From the NCBI GenBank assembly GCA_009777485.1, contig WRLT01000015.1, forward strand, positions 1-36,934: a stretch of 36,934 nucleotides of DNA. Reading direction: 5' to 3'. The position numbers and the translations under genes are program-made. This document shows, piece after piece, positions 8,818-16,682 of the stretch; position 1 is the stretch's first letter; each line of letters starts with the position of its first letter. Source of the stretch: Bacillota bacterium. GTDB taxonomy: Bacteria; Bacillota; Clostridia; Christensenellales; Pumilibacteraceae. The notes under the pieces were generated by a model, which worked only from the letters and a program-made list of their open reading frames with translations, did no database searches and was not told the DNA's origin.

Positions 8818-8845
8818 AAAAATCGCCCAACTTCGGGCGATTTTT
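8818..8845 (+). terminator. Intrinsic terminator of the 5S gene
   Basis: AAAAATCGCCC-AACTTC-GGGCGATTTTT, an 11-pair stem with T-run, begins 8 bases after the 5S end. The A-tract makes it usable from either side. Confidence 0.9.
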
Positions 8846-8907
8846 GTTTAAATTAAGGTGTCTAATTTGACATAAAAAAGCTTTCTAAAAACGGAGGTCT
8901 TTAATCC

Positions 8908-9036
8908 GTAAAAAAGCTTAGACGCGCCGTAGACGGACAACAGTTTCTAAAACGGCGAGGGGCGTGTACTTAGACGTACACAACTGAGCCGTTTTAGAAA
9001 GCGTAGTTCGTATACGGCGTGCCTAAGCTTTTTTAC
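8908..9036 (-). repeat. Stop-codon hairpin H5 (subtype II, minus strand)
   Basis: Read on the minus strand, the element starts in the TAA of the 59-residue ORF. Outer arms GTAAAAAAGCTTAGGC and the complement of 8908-8923 pair almost fully. The boxes are CTACGC (complement of 9001-9006) and CTGTTG (complement of 8938-8943), 57 bases apart. The inner stem is TTTCTAAAACGGC/GCCGTTTTAGAAA and the tip GTGTAC-GTCTAA-GTACAC. Its core resembles H2 at 25143. Both outer ends have T6, so this copy could also terminate transcription in either direction. The flanking 8873-8907 holds a small ACGGA/TCCGT hairpin. Confidence 0.85.
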
Positions 9037-9212
9037 AAGTCGTCGGCATCTTGTTCGGGATACGGGTCCCCCATAGTAGAGGTCCCCGTATAACTGCCCG
9101 AAGGGTCTGCGTCCGAGCAAAAATCCTCCGTCAACGCCTCACAAACCGCCTCATCTAAGGTTTCAAAATTATCTTCCATACATACAGTATTGCACTTAGG
9201 CGGCAGTTTCAT
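9033..9212 (-). CDS. Small acidic Cys-containing protein of 59 residues, unknown
   Basis: The frame starts MKLPPKCNTVCMEDNFETL and ends in PYPEQDADDL. It has four Cys and many Asp/Glu and no signal peptide or membrane segment. I do not recognise a family. It diverges from ppa with 46 bases between starts; AAGGCGG lies upstream of the ATG at a somewhat long distance. Support comes from context: hairpin H5 begins in its stop codon in sense orientation, as the other four copies do for clear genes. Confidence 0.5.
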   Translation of the reverse strand: MKLPPKCNTVCMEDNFETLDEAVCEALTEDFCSDADPSGSYTGTSTMGDPYPEQDADDL

Positions 9213-9258
9213 TCATTATGCGCCCGCCTTAAAAATCAAAAAAAAGGAATATTAGTAC

Positions 9259-9798
9259 ATGAACATATGGCACGAAATCGGAAAATCCCGCATCACGCCC
9301 GATAAATTTGTAGCGGTAATCGAAATTGCAAAGGGCAGCAAAAACAAGTACGAGCTAGATAAAGACACAGGCTTTTTAGTGCTAGACCGCATTTTATACA
9401 CCTCAACGCATTATCCCGCCAACTACGGCTTTATCCCGCGCACCTTTGCCGACGACGGCGACCCCCTAGACGTTTTGGTGCTGTGCTCAGAAAGCATTCA
9501 ACCGCTGTCTATGGTAGAGTGTTACCCAATCGGCATGATAACCATGCTAGACGGCGGCTTAAACGACGAAAAAATAATCGCCATTCCGTTTAACGACCCC
9601 AACTACAACTGCTACGAAACGGTTTATCAACTGCCCAAGCACATCTTTGACGAAATGCGGCATTTTTTCTGCGTGTATAAAGAGTTAGAAGATAAAGAAA
9701 CCGCCGTAGAGGAGGTGGCAGACCGCGACAAAGCCGTCCAAACCATCGCCGCCGCCATCAAAAGCTACGAAAAAAAATACCCCTCCGCCCGTAAATAA
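9259..9798 (+). CDS. ppa: Soluble family I inorganic pyrophosphatase
   Basis: The enzyme hydrolyses pyrophosphate to two phosphates in the cytosol and so pulls biosynthetic reactions forward. The 179-residue product shows the metal-binding signature DDGDPLDVLV (residues 71-80), preceded by YPANYGFIPRTF and followed by PIGMITMLDGG and DPNYN. These are typical of family I enzymes with one Mg-rich active site. AAAAAGGA upstream supports the ATG. A composite repeat begins directly after the stop. Confidence 0.96.
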   Translation: MNIWHEIGKSRITPDKFVAVIEIAKGSKNKYELDKDTGFLVLDRILYTSTHYPANYGFIPRTFADDGDPLDVLVLCSESIQPLSMVECYPIGMITMLDGGLNDEKIIAIPFNDPNYNCYETVYQLPKHIFDEMRHFFCVYKELEDKETAVEEVADRDKAVQTIAAAIKSYEKKYPSARK

Positions 9799-9940
9799 TG
9801 GAAAATGGAAAATGGAGAATGTCGGCTAAGATTTTTAAAATAAATATCCGTTAAAAAATTCCCCTCTTGAGGGGTGGCTGCGTAGCAGACGGGGTGGAAA
9901 GAAAGCTAATCCCTCCAATCAGACGAGGTGGAAATGGCGG
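9799..9940 (+). repeat. Composite interspersed repeat after ppa
   Basis: Three ATGGARA units end in TCGGCTAAG, followed by an AT-rich spacer, CCCCTCTTGAGGGG, and GGGGTGG boxes flanking the hairpin CTGC-GTA-GCAG (9878-9888). A degenerate GACGAGGTGG copy ends it. Same order of parts as after tsaD. Confidence 0.85.
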
Positions 9941-9989
9941 AATAAAAAGATTAATTTAATAAATATCCAAAAATTCTTTTTAAAAATCC

Positions 9990-10018
9990 TTGACAAGTTC
10001 TTTAAAAACTGTCATAAT
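9990..10018 (+). promoter_or_regulatory. Promoter of the Ig-repeat lipoprotein pair
   Basis: TTGACA (9990-9995), 17 bases, CATAAT (10013-10018). The preceding AAAAATTCTTTT tract and CTTGACAAG context are nearly the same as at the 5S promoter. Confidence 0.75.
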
Positions 10019-10065
10019 TTACACATAATAAACTAGCATCCTATCAATAAAAAATGGAGAAAGTC

Positions 10066-11811
10066 ATGAAAAAGAAACTAATAGCGGTTATTTCGGTTTT
10101 AATGGGTCTGTGTATCGCAATTTCATTGTTTGCATCATGTAAAGAAACCGAAGATGAGCCCGACACCGTAAACTTTACGGGTCTCAACCTCAACGCGGTA
10201 GGAACTACCACGCTTCCCGCAACGCTTACACTGCCCGCAGTAGGCAATGTATCGTTGCAGTTACAAGTTTCTCCACAAGGCGACAACTTGCCCGACAATA
10301 TGGCGTTTGTGTGGTCTGTTACTAAAAACGATATTCCTACCGCAGACGCTACTATCACAAACGGGCTGTTTGTAACGGCTGTTGCGGGGGCATATAAGGT
10401 ACGCGTATCCTCCACAGTCGGCACGGTAATGCACAGCGCAGAAGCGCAGATTACCGTTAATCCCGACACGCAGCTAAGCTTTACAGGCATCAACCTAACC
10501 GTAAATAATGCCGCGCCCCCCGCAATACTGCCTATGCCCGCATCAGGGCCTGCCACCATGCAGTTTACAGCCACCGCAACGGGGCTAAACTTGCCTAACA
10601 CGGTAAACTATGTTTGGTCTGTCGAAAAAGACGGCGCGGTTACATCAGACGCTACTATTGCAAGCGGATTATTTTCTACTACCGTTTTAGGGGAGTACAC
10701 TGTAAAGGTTTCCGCTACGATAGAATCCGTTACGCGCAACGCGCAAGCCACTATTTTAGTTACCGACCCTAACGCGGTAATTTTTACAGGAATTACGATA
10801 TCGGGCGCAACGCTGCCTGCCACTTTGCCCTTGCCGCAAAATGACGACCCTGCTACACTGCAATTAACGGCCTCCGCACAAGGCCAAAACCTACCCGCCG
10901 ACAATACCATAACCTTTGTATGGACGGTAGAAAAGGGCGGCGCGGCAACCGACGATGCCACCGTTACAAACGGGCTGTTTTCCAGCTTAGTTGTAGGCGC
11001 GTACACGGTTAAGGTTTCCGCAACCATAGACGGCGAAACCAAAGAAGCCTCTGCCTCTATAACCGTCAGCGCGGCGCAAGAAACTATGGCACAGCTTATC
11101 GAAAGGGTAGAGCAAAGCGACAACGAAACCGTTTTAAAATCTATTGCCGTGCAATTTGCCCTGCGTCAAGCCAAATCCGCTATGCCTATCAATACAGAGG
11201 CAAGGCGTGCCGCGCTTTCCGATGCCTACTGGACGGCGTTTGACGAATACCCTTCGGCCGACTATACCATAATAATCGACGCGCTAGGCCCGATTTGGGC
11301 GGGGTGGCATGTGGGGGACAATAACCCTAACTCAACATCATTTAATAATTTTAGATTTCCTGTAACGGCTGTGTTTAGAAATAGCGATGGTGTAATCGTA
11401 GACATTCTATATAAACTACCTACGGGCACATTAATTTTTAGCGATACACCCAATAACAATACAGGGTTTTATGACGGAGCAGCTAATGCGAGCGGTCCAG
11501 ATGCGTGGTCTGAATTTTGGCTAAACTGGACAACAACAAGGGACCAAGTAAATACCTACCTAGATATTATGCACCATTTTATAGGAATGACTGCGCAAAC
11601 TGTCAGCACGTTTACAGATGTTCCCAGACGCGGACAGCCTCCCGGTGGCGGTGCATTAAATGACAATGAATACAGAGGAATGTTTTATGCACAACAAACT
11701 ACATTCTTGCGTTCTGGCGCAACCGAAACCTCAGAAAACTTTACCAGTTCGTTAGTGGTTGCCAGTCAACAATTTTTACAAACCCCGCAAGGCCAAGCTT
11801 TGCTAGGATAG
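10066..11811 (+). CDS. Surface lipoprotein with Ig-like repeats and FMN_bind-like C terminus
   Basis: The 581-residue product begins MKKKLIAVISVLMG with a lipobox LFASC (Cys25), so it is a Sec-exported lipoprotein. Three Ig-like repeats of about 95-100 residues (about 35-330) share the pattern LP.TL.LP...LQL.A...NLP..., FVW.V.K, DATI.NGLF and Y.V.VSATI. A helical stretch follows, then a C-terminal domain with FPVTAVFRNSDGVIVDI and SGATETSENFTSS (Ser550-Thr553). That tail resembles the end of FMN_bind domains, where the Thr/Ser after GA carries covalent FMN; the usual Asp three residues before the Ser is Phe here. An ATG at 10054 overlaps the GGAGA ribosome site, so I choose 10066. A close paralogue follows after 42 bases. 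A role in extracellular electron transfer is inference. Confidence 0.75.
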   Translation: MKKKLIAVISVLMGLCIAISLFASCKETEDEPDTVNFTGLNLNAVGTTTLPATLTLPAVGNVSLQLQVSPQGDNLPDNMAFVWSVTKNDIPTADATITNGLFVTAVAGAYKVRVSSTVGTVMHSAEAQITVNPDTQLSFTGINLTVNNAAPPAILPMPASGPATMQFTATATGLNLPNTVNYVWSVEKDGAVTSDATIASGLFSTTVLGEYTVKVSATIESVTRNAQATILVTDPNAVIFTGITISGATLPATLPLPQNDDPATLQLTASAQGQNLPADNTITFVWTVEKGGAATDDATVTNGLFSSLVVGAYTVKVSATIDGETKEASASITVSAAQETMAQLIERVEQSDNETVLKSIAVQFALRQAKSAMPINTEARRAALSDAYWTAFDEYPSADYTIIIDALGPIWAGWHVGDNNPNSTSFNNFRFPVTAVFRNSDGVIVDILYKLPTGTLIFSDTPNNNTGFYDGAANASGPDAWSEFWLNWTTTRDQVNTYLDIMHHFIGMTAQTVSTFTDVPRRGQPPGGGALNDNEYRGMFYAQQTTFLRSGATETSENFTSSLVVASQQFLQTPQGQALLG

Positions 11812-11853
11812 CATTACACCATTAAACCTTTAAAAAAAAGGAGACTAAAATCC

Positions 11854-13584
11854 ATGAAAAAGAAACTTATCGCACTGATATCGGTTGTAATAACCCTTAT
11901 TATAGGGGTATCCCTCTTTGCTGCATGTAAAGAGGACGATACACCTACATCGTCGGCAAATTTTACGGGCGTTACGCTATCCGCCGAAAATACTGCTTTG
12001 CCCGCAAGCTTAACGCTGCCTGCCGAAGGGCCTGTGTCGCTGCGGCTTATCCCAGAGGCACAAGGCGAAAATTTGCCCGGCACCGTCGCTTTTTTATGGT
12101 CAATCGAAAAAGGCGGCGTGCAAACCTCCGATGCCAACATCGTTAATTCTATATTCGTTTCGCAGGTTGCAGGCGTGTATATGGTGGGTGTTTCCGCTAC
12201 GATAGGCACGGTTACACACAGCGCGCAAGGCGTGATAACGGTAGTTTCTAACGCACCGCCGTTTTTTACCCGCATTGATATCACAGGCGTACCCGCCACA
12301 TTACCCATGCCCTCAAGCGGCCCTGCCAGCGTACAGCTTACCGCTACGGCAGTAGGCACCAATCTGCCCGCTAGCATCGCCTTCGCATGGACGGTGCAAA
12401 AAGAGGGCGGCGCAACTATCGATGCAACCATTGCAGACGGATTATTTTCGGCCGATAAATTCGGCGAATATACCGTAACGGTTTCTGCTACGGTGGGCAC
12501 AGTTTCGCGCACCGCACAAGCCGTAATTACCGTTACAGACCCTAACGCGGTTATTTTAAACAGCATTACCCTTACAGCGGATTCAAGCTTACCCGCCATG
12601 CTTAGCTTAGCAGATGCCGACCCCGCCGTACTGCAATTAACCGCCTCTGCCGCAGGGCAAAACCTACCCGCCGATATAGTCTACACATGGACGGTAGAAA
12701 AACACAACGCACTAACCCAAGACGCCACCATAACAGACGGGCTGTTTTCCAGTTCTATTGTCGGCACGTACACGGTTAAAGCCTCCGCTACGGTAGAGGG
12801 GCAAACCAGGCAAGGCACGGCCGTTATTTCGGTAGCCAACACCAACGAAACCATGTCGGCGTTAATTTCACGGGTAGAGCAAAGCGACAACGAAACGGTT
12901 AAAAAATCGATTGCCGTACAGTTTGCCCTGCGCCAAGCCAAAGCACAGCAAGGGTCCGAAGAAAGACGCGCCGCGCTTTCCGATGCCTACTGGACGGCAT
13001 TTACCGAATATCCCGAATCCGCGTATACCATCATCACCGCCACAGGCCCGATTTGGGCAAGCCACCACGTAGGTGATTTTAATCCGAATTCATCAGCGTT
13101 TAACAATTTTAGATTTCCTGCAACGGCGGTGTTTAGAAACAGCGACGGCGCGATTGTAGATATTTTCTACAACCTACCTACGGGCCCGTTTGTTGTCACC
13201 AACAGCCCCAACAACAACACACACTTTTACGACGATTCAGGCGCACCGTTAAATTACTGGACAGCATGGACAACGGCACATCAAGGGCATATGGGCAGAC
13301 CTGGTACGTACTTAGATGTCTTGCACCACTTTATCTACAACGGAACCAACAACATGACTGCCCAAAATGTGCGCACCTTTACCAACATTCCTGGCAGACG
13401 CAGTCAAACCAACTTAACAGGCGGTGCAAACAATAACAATCATTTTGACGGAATGTTTTACGCACAGCAAACGGTATTTGTGCTTTCGGGCGCAACCGAA
13501 TCCTCCTCTAACTTCACCAGTTCGCTAGTAGTTGCCAGCCAACAATTTATGCAAACCCCGCAAGGTCAAGCCTTACTAGGGTAG
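11854..13584 (+). CDS. Paralogous Ig-repeat lipoprotein with FMN_bind-like C terminus
   Basis: The 576-residue product has the same plan as its neighbour: signal peptide with LFAAC (Cys25), three Ig-like repeats, then the shared C-terminal domain with FPATAVFRNSDGAIVDI and SGATESSSNFTSSL (Ser545-Thr548), ending QTPQGQALLG. AAGGAG precedes the ATG. No terminator separates the pair, so they form one transcription unit. The N-terminal repeats differ more between the two copies than the C-terminal 230 residues, which suggests that the C-terminal domain holds the shared function. The unit ends at the terminator at 13696. Confidence 0.75.
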   Translation: MKKKLIALISVVITLIIGVSLFAACKEDDTPTSSANFTGVTLSAENTALPASLTLPAEGPVSLRLIPEAQGENLPGTVAFLWSIEKGGVQTSDANIVNSIFVSQVAGVYMVGVSATIGTVTHSAQGVITVVSNAPPFFTRIDITGVPATLPMPSSGPASVQLTATAVGTNLPASIAFAWTVQKEGGATIDATIADGLFSADKFGEYTVTVSATVGTVSRTAQAVITVTDPNAVILNSITLTADSSLPAMLSLADADPAVLQLTASAAGQNLPADIVYTWTVEKHNALTQDATITDGLFSSSIVGTYTVKASATVEGQTRQGTAVISVANTNETMSALISRVEQSDNETVKKSIAVQFALRQAKAQQGSEERRAALSDAYWTAFTEYPESAYTIITATGPIWASHHVGDFNPNSSAFNNFRFPATAVFRNSDGAIVDIFYNLPTGPFVVTNSPNNNTHFYDDSGAPLNYWTAWTTAHQGHMGRPGTYLDVLHHFIYNGTNNMTAQNVRTFTNIPGRRSQTNLTGGANNNNHFDGMFYAQQTVFVLSGATESSSNFTSSLVVASQQFMQTPQGQALLG

Positions 13585-13593
13585 GGTAATTGA

Positions 13594-13696
13594 TATACTG
13601 ACAACTGACAACTTACAACTGACAAATTTCGGCTAAATATTCAAATATAATAAATAGCAATAATTCGTCAGTTGTAAGTTGTAAATTGTCAGTATA
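13594..13696. repeat. Long dyad of ACAACTGACA units around TCGGCTAA
   Basis: Arms of 35 bases (13594-13628 and 13662-13696) are complementary with about four mismatches. They are built from overlapping CTGACAACTGACAACTTACA units. The loop starts with TCGGCTAA, the same octamer that ends every ATGGAGA block in this window. Confidence 0.8.
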
Positions 13697-13732
13697 AAAA
13701 GCCCCCTTGCTATCTTGCAAGGGGGCTTTTTT
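13696..13732. terminator. Bidirectional terminator between convergent units
   Basis: AAAAAGCCCCCTTGC pairs with GCAAGGGGGCTTTTTT across a 6-base loop. A-run and T-run allow it to end the lipoprotein unit (plus) and the GGGtGRT unit (minus). Confidence 0.92.
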
Positions 13733-13744
13733 AGTTAGCGTTAT

Positions 13745-14743
13745 TTACTTAGCTTGTTCAATCGCAACCGCTACCGCCACAGTGGCACCAACCATCGGGT
13801 TGTTGCCCATGCCGATTAAGCCCATCATTTCTACGTGCGCAGGCACAGACGAAGAACCCGCAAACTGCGCGTCCGAGTGCATGCGTCCCATCGTGTCGGT
13901 CATGCCGTACGAAGCAGGCCCCGCCGCCATATTGTCGGGGTGCAACGTTCTGCCCGTACCGCCGCCCGATGCTACCGAAAAATACGTTTTGTTATGTTCT
14001 ACTGCCCACTTTTTGTACGTGCCCGCAACAGGGTGCTGAAAGCGGGTAGGGTTAGTTGAATTTCCCGTAATCGAAACGTCCACGTTTTCGTGCCGCATGA
14101 CCGCCACGCCTTCGCGCACATCGTCCGCGCCGTATACCTTAACCTTAGCCTTTTCGCCGTCCGAATACGCAAACTCCTTTACAATGTTCAGCTTATCGGT
14201 TGCGTAATCAAACTGCGTTTGTACATAGGTAAAGCCGTTAATGCGCGAGATAATCATTGCCGCGTCTTTGCCTAAGCCGTTTAAAATAACTTTAAGCGGA
14301 ATTTTGCGCACTTGATTAGCCGTCTTTGCAATGCCGATTGCGCCTTCTGCTGCGGCAAAGCTTTCGTGCCCTGCTAAAAAGCAAAAGCATTTAGTTTGTT
14401 CCTCTAACAGCATGCCCGCCAAATTGCCGTGCCCTAAGCCTACTTCGCGCTGTTCGGCAACCGAACCGGGTACGCAAAACGCTTGCAAGCCCTCACCGAC
14501 GGCGCGCGCCGCGTCCGCCGCCTTTTTACAGCCCTTTTTAAGCGCGATAGCACAGCCCGCCGTGTACGCCCACGTTGCGTTTTCAAACGCTATCATTTGC
14601 GTAGACTTAACAATCTTTTCAACATCGATGCCTTTATCTAAACAAATTTTGCGCGCATCGGCTAAGTCTTTAATGCCAAAGCCCTTTAATGCGGCGTTAA
14701 TTTTTTTAATTCTTTTATCGTAACCTTCAAACGTAATAGCCAT
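13745..14743 (-). CDS. GGGtGRT family protein
   Basis: The 332-residue product carries the family-defining SVASGGGTGRTLHPDN near residue 265, followed by a very conserved C-terminal stretch (DTMGRMHSDAQFAGSS..., GMGNNPMVGAT). It has several Cys (for example KCFCF) but no membrane segment. The function of the family is not known to me. Its gene usually accompanies a NifU-like scaffold gene, as here: the partner lies 31 bases upstream in the same unit. An iron-sulfur or radical-related role is therefore likely but unproven. A ribosome site (AAGGAG, complement near 14755) supports the start. Confidence 0.9.
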   Translation of the reverse strand: MAITFEGYDKRIKKINAALKGFGIKDLADARKICLDKGIDVEKIVKSTQMIAFENATWAYTAGCAIALKKGCKKAADAARAVGEGLQAFCVPGSVAEQREVGLGHGNLAGMLLEEQTKCFCFLAGHESFAAAEGAIGIAKTANQVRKIPLKVILNGLGKDAAMIISRINGFTYVQTQFDYATDKLNIVKEFAYSDGEKAKVKVYGADDVREGVAVMRHENVDVSITGNSTNPTRFQHPVAGTYKKWAVEHNKTYFSVASGGGTGRTLHPDNMAAGPASYGMTDTMGRMHSDAQFAGSSSVPAHVEMMGLIGMGNNPMVGATVAVAVAIEQAK

Positions 14744-14774
14744 AATAAATATTTCTCCTTATAATCCTTAATTT

Positions 14775-15467
14775 TTACTCTTTTCTAGGGTCGATGTACT
14801 TAGCGGCGTTTTCGTACCGTCCGTAAATGCCCGTGCTTTCTTTTAACGCGTCATTAGCGGATTTTCCCGCGCGGATTTTTTCCATCATAACGCCCAGCTT
14901 TACAAATTCGTAGCCGATTACTAAATCGTCCTTATCTAGCGCAAGTTTGGTAATATAACCCTCTGCGGTTTCTAAGTAACGCACGCCCTTAGCCTCCGTA
15001 GAGTACACCGTACCTACCTGACTTCTGTAACCCTTACCTAAATCCTCTAAGCCCGCGCCTATTTCTAAGCCGCCCTCCGAGTACGCGCTTTGTGTGCGCC
15101 CGTAGATAATCTGCAAAAACAATTCGCGCATGGCAACGTTAATCGCGTCGCACACCAAATCGGTGTTCATTGCCTCGATAATGGTTTTGCCCGTTAGAAT
15201 TTCGCCCGCCATAGCCGCCGAATGCGTCATGCCCGAACAGCCCACCGTTTCAACCAACGCCTCACGGATAATACCGTCTTTTACGTTAAGCGTTAATTTG
15301 CACGCGCCTTGCTGCGGTGCACACCAACCTACGCCGTGTGTTAAGCCCTGAATGTCCTTAACCTCTTTGGCCTGCACCCATTTGCCCTCACTGGGGATAG
15401 GGGCAGGGCCATGACAGCAGCCCTTTTTCACGCAGACCATTTCTTCTACTTCCTTAGAAAAATGCAC
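14775..15467 (-). CDS. NifU/IscU-like iron-sulfur scaffold protein paired with GGGtGRT
   Basis: The 230-residue product has an IscU/NifU-type core with conserved Cys at GWCAPQQGACKL, ETVGCSGMTHSA and LVCDAIN. An N-terminal extension (KKGCCHGPAPIP) adds two Cys. Such proteins hold nascent Fe-S clusters. It starts with GTG: GGAGG lies 9 bases before the GTG, while the ATG nine codons later lacks that spacing. It is the first gene of a two-gene minus-strand unit with the GGGtGRT gene and has its own promoter at 15510-15538. No cysteine desulfurase is nearby, so this scaffold probably serves its partner rather than general assembly. Confidence 0.85.
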   Translation of the reverse strand: MHFSKEVEEMVCVKKGCCHGPAPIPSEGKWVQAKEVKDIQGLTHGVGWCAPQQGACKLTLNVKDGIIREALVETVGCSGMTHSAAMAGEILTGKTIIEAMNTDLVCDAINVAMRELFLQIIYGRTQSAYSEGGLEIGAGLEDLGKGYRSQVGTVYSTEAKGVRYLETAEGYITKLALDKDDLVIGYEFVKLGVMMEKIRAGKSANDALKESTGIYGRYENAAKYIDPRKE

Positions 15468-15509
15468 TTTGTATAACCTCCAAATAAAAAATAGTTTGTA
15501 ACGCCTTTT

Positions 15510-15538
15510 AGTATAGCAAAATTTTTAACATTACACAA
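15510..15538 (-). promoter_or_regulatory. Promoter of the NifU-like/GGGtGRT unit
   Basis: On the minus strand TTGTGT (complement of 15533-15538) and TATACT (complement of 15510-15515) are 17 bases apart. Confidence 0.7.
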
Positions 15539-15556
15539 GCGTTTAAAGGGAGATTA

Positions 15557-15722
15557 TAATGGAGAATGGAAAATGGAAAATGGAGAATGGAGAATGTCGG
15601 CTAAAAATATAAAAGATTAACCGCAAAAAAATTCCCCTCTTGAGGGGTGCCCGAAGGGCGGGGTGGAAAGAACAATGGAGCCAAACGACCTATTGTAGGC
15701 GAAAGCTAGACGGGGTGGAAAG
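15557..15722 (+). repeat. Composite interspersed repeat between divergent units
   Basis: About five ATGGARA units end in TCGGCTAA, then CCCCTCTTGAGGGG and the covarying hairpin GCCC-GAA-GGGC (15649-15659) between GGGGTG and GGGGTGG. A second half-copy ends with GACGGGGTGGAAAG. It fills most of the gap between the NifU-like gene and the promoter at 15743. Confidence 0.85.
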
Positions 15723-15742
15723 AAATTATAAAAAATTACCCC

Positions 15743-15771
15743 TTGACAAAATCCGCGTAAAATGCTACAAT
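15743..15771 (+). promoter_or_regulatory. Promoter placed to give a leaderless mRNA
   Basis: TTGACA (15743-15748), 17 bases, TACAAT (15766-15771). The ATG of the next gene is 6 bases after the -10 box, so transcription should start at or next to the A of the ATG. Confidence 0.75.
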
Positions 15772-15777
15772 AAATAC

Positions 15778-16635
15778 ATGAACGATTATCCGCAACTATT
15801 CGATTTAATCCAAACGGGCGGGCCGATTTTCAACCCTAATCCGCCTGCAACTACCGAACTGTTTAACAAGTATACCTCAGAGCGGCTGCCTGCGCACGCA
15901 CTGGGGCAGCTTGCGGCGGTAGGGAAAGAAACTAAAAGCGCACGAACAAAAGTATACTTTATGCAGCAGCTTTTACTTACACCGCTAGCATTATTTTTTA
16001 TGGGCGTGTTCATTTTTTTGTATTATTGTTTAGAATTCGATTATACATTTTCCGAAATGTACTTGTTTTTTCCTTTTATGTTTTGGGGGCTAGCCGTGCT
16101 TTTAGTAATAAGCATCGCGTGCACCGTACTGTTTATCATCAAATTTAAAAATCACCGAATGAAGTTGCAACAATCTGTGTCGGAAGACGAATCGCAGGTT
16201 GAAAAGCTTATTCAAACCCATTTTAACTTTCCTTCCGACGCGGCAAAAATAGATATTTTTCAGCAAACGCGCAATCGGCGCGGCAAGGTTTTAAAGATGG
16301 CAACCAAACGCAAAACGATTTGGGCGTATCAAAAAGACGATTTTATCTACATCGCATTTTTGCCCTTTTTGCTAAAAATTCACAAACGCGATTGTTTAAG
16401 CGCAGAATTAGCGCAAGGCAAAAACCGCTACGCCGATCCGCTAACCGTTATGCCGTACAACGAATTAAAAGAGTTCGGCATAAAAAGAAGTTCTGTGCAT
16501 TACAACAACATTATATTTTACGTTGCCCTGCAATTCGGGCGGTTTATGTTTCAGTCGGGCAGTGATATTTTTACCATCGAAACACTGCCGTATTCCTACG
16601 AGGCAGCCAACAAGATTTTCAAAAGCCGTTTATAA
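15778..16635 (+). CDS. Two-pass membrane protein of unknown function
   Basis: The 285-residue product starts MNDYPQLFDL and has two hydrophobic segments (about 65-85 and 97-121) followed by a charged cytoplasmic domain of about 160 residues. I do not recognise the family; a link to DUF3137-type membrane proteins is possible but not shown. The frame is open further upstream through repeat DNA, but the promoter at 15743 overlaps that stretch, so the ATG at 15778 is the only sensible start. It has no ribosome site and appears leaderless. The SPFH gene follows after 47 bases; no terminator lies between. Confidence 0.75.
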   Translation: MNDYPQLFDLIQTGGPIFNPNPPATTELFNKYTSERLPAHALGQLAAVGKETKSARTKVYFMQQLLLTPLALFFMGVFIFLYYCLEFDYTFSEMYLFFPFMFWGLAVLLVISIACTVLFIIKFKNHRMKLQQSVSEDESQVEKLIQTHFNFPSDAAKIDIFQQTRNRRGKVLKMATKRKTIWAYQKDDFIYIAFLPFLLKIHKRDCLSAELAQGKNRYADPLTVMPYNELKEFGIKRSSVHYNNIIFYVALQFGRFMFQSGSDIFTIETLPYSYEAANKIFKSRL

Positions 16636-16682
16636 ACAAAAACCGCATATAATAAAAATAATCAAAAAAGGAGATATAGATT

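Noticed and set aside
10044..11123. Long minus-strand ORFs opposite the Ig-repeat lipoproteins
   Set aside because: They are shadows of the plus-strand genes, which have ribosome sites, lipoboxes and a promoter; the shadow frames follow the repeat period only.
15640..15777. N-terminal extension of the 15778 gene
   Set aside because: It reads through repeat DNA and the promoter at 15743; the ATG at 15778 is the first codon that could be on the mRNA.
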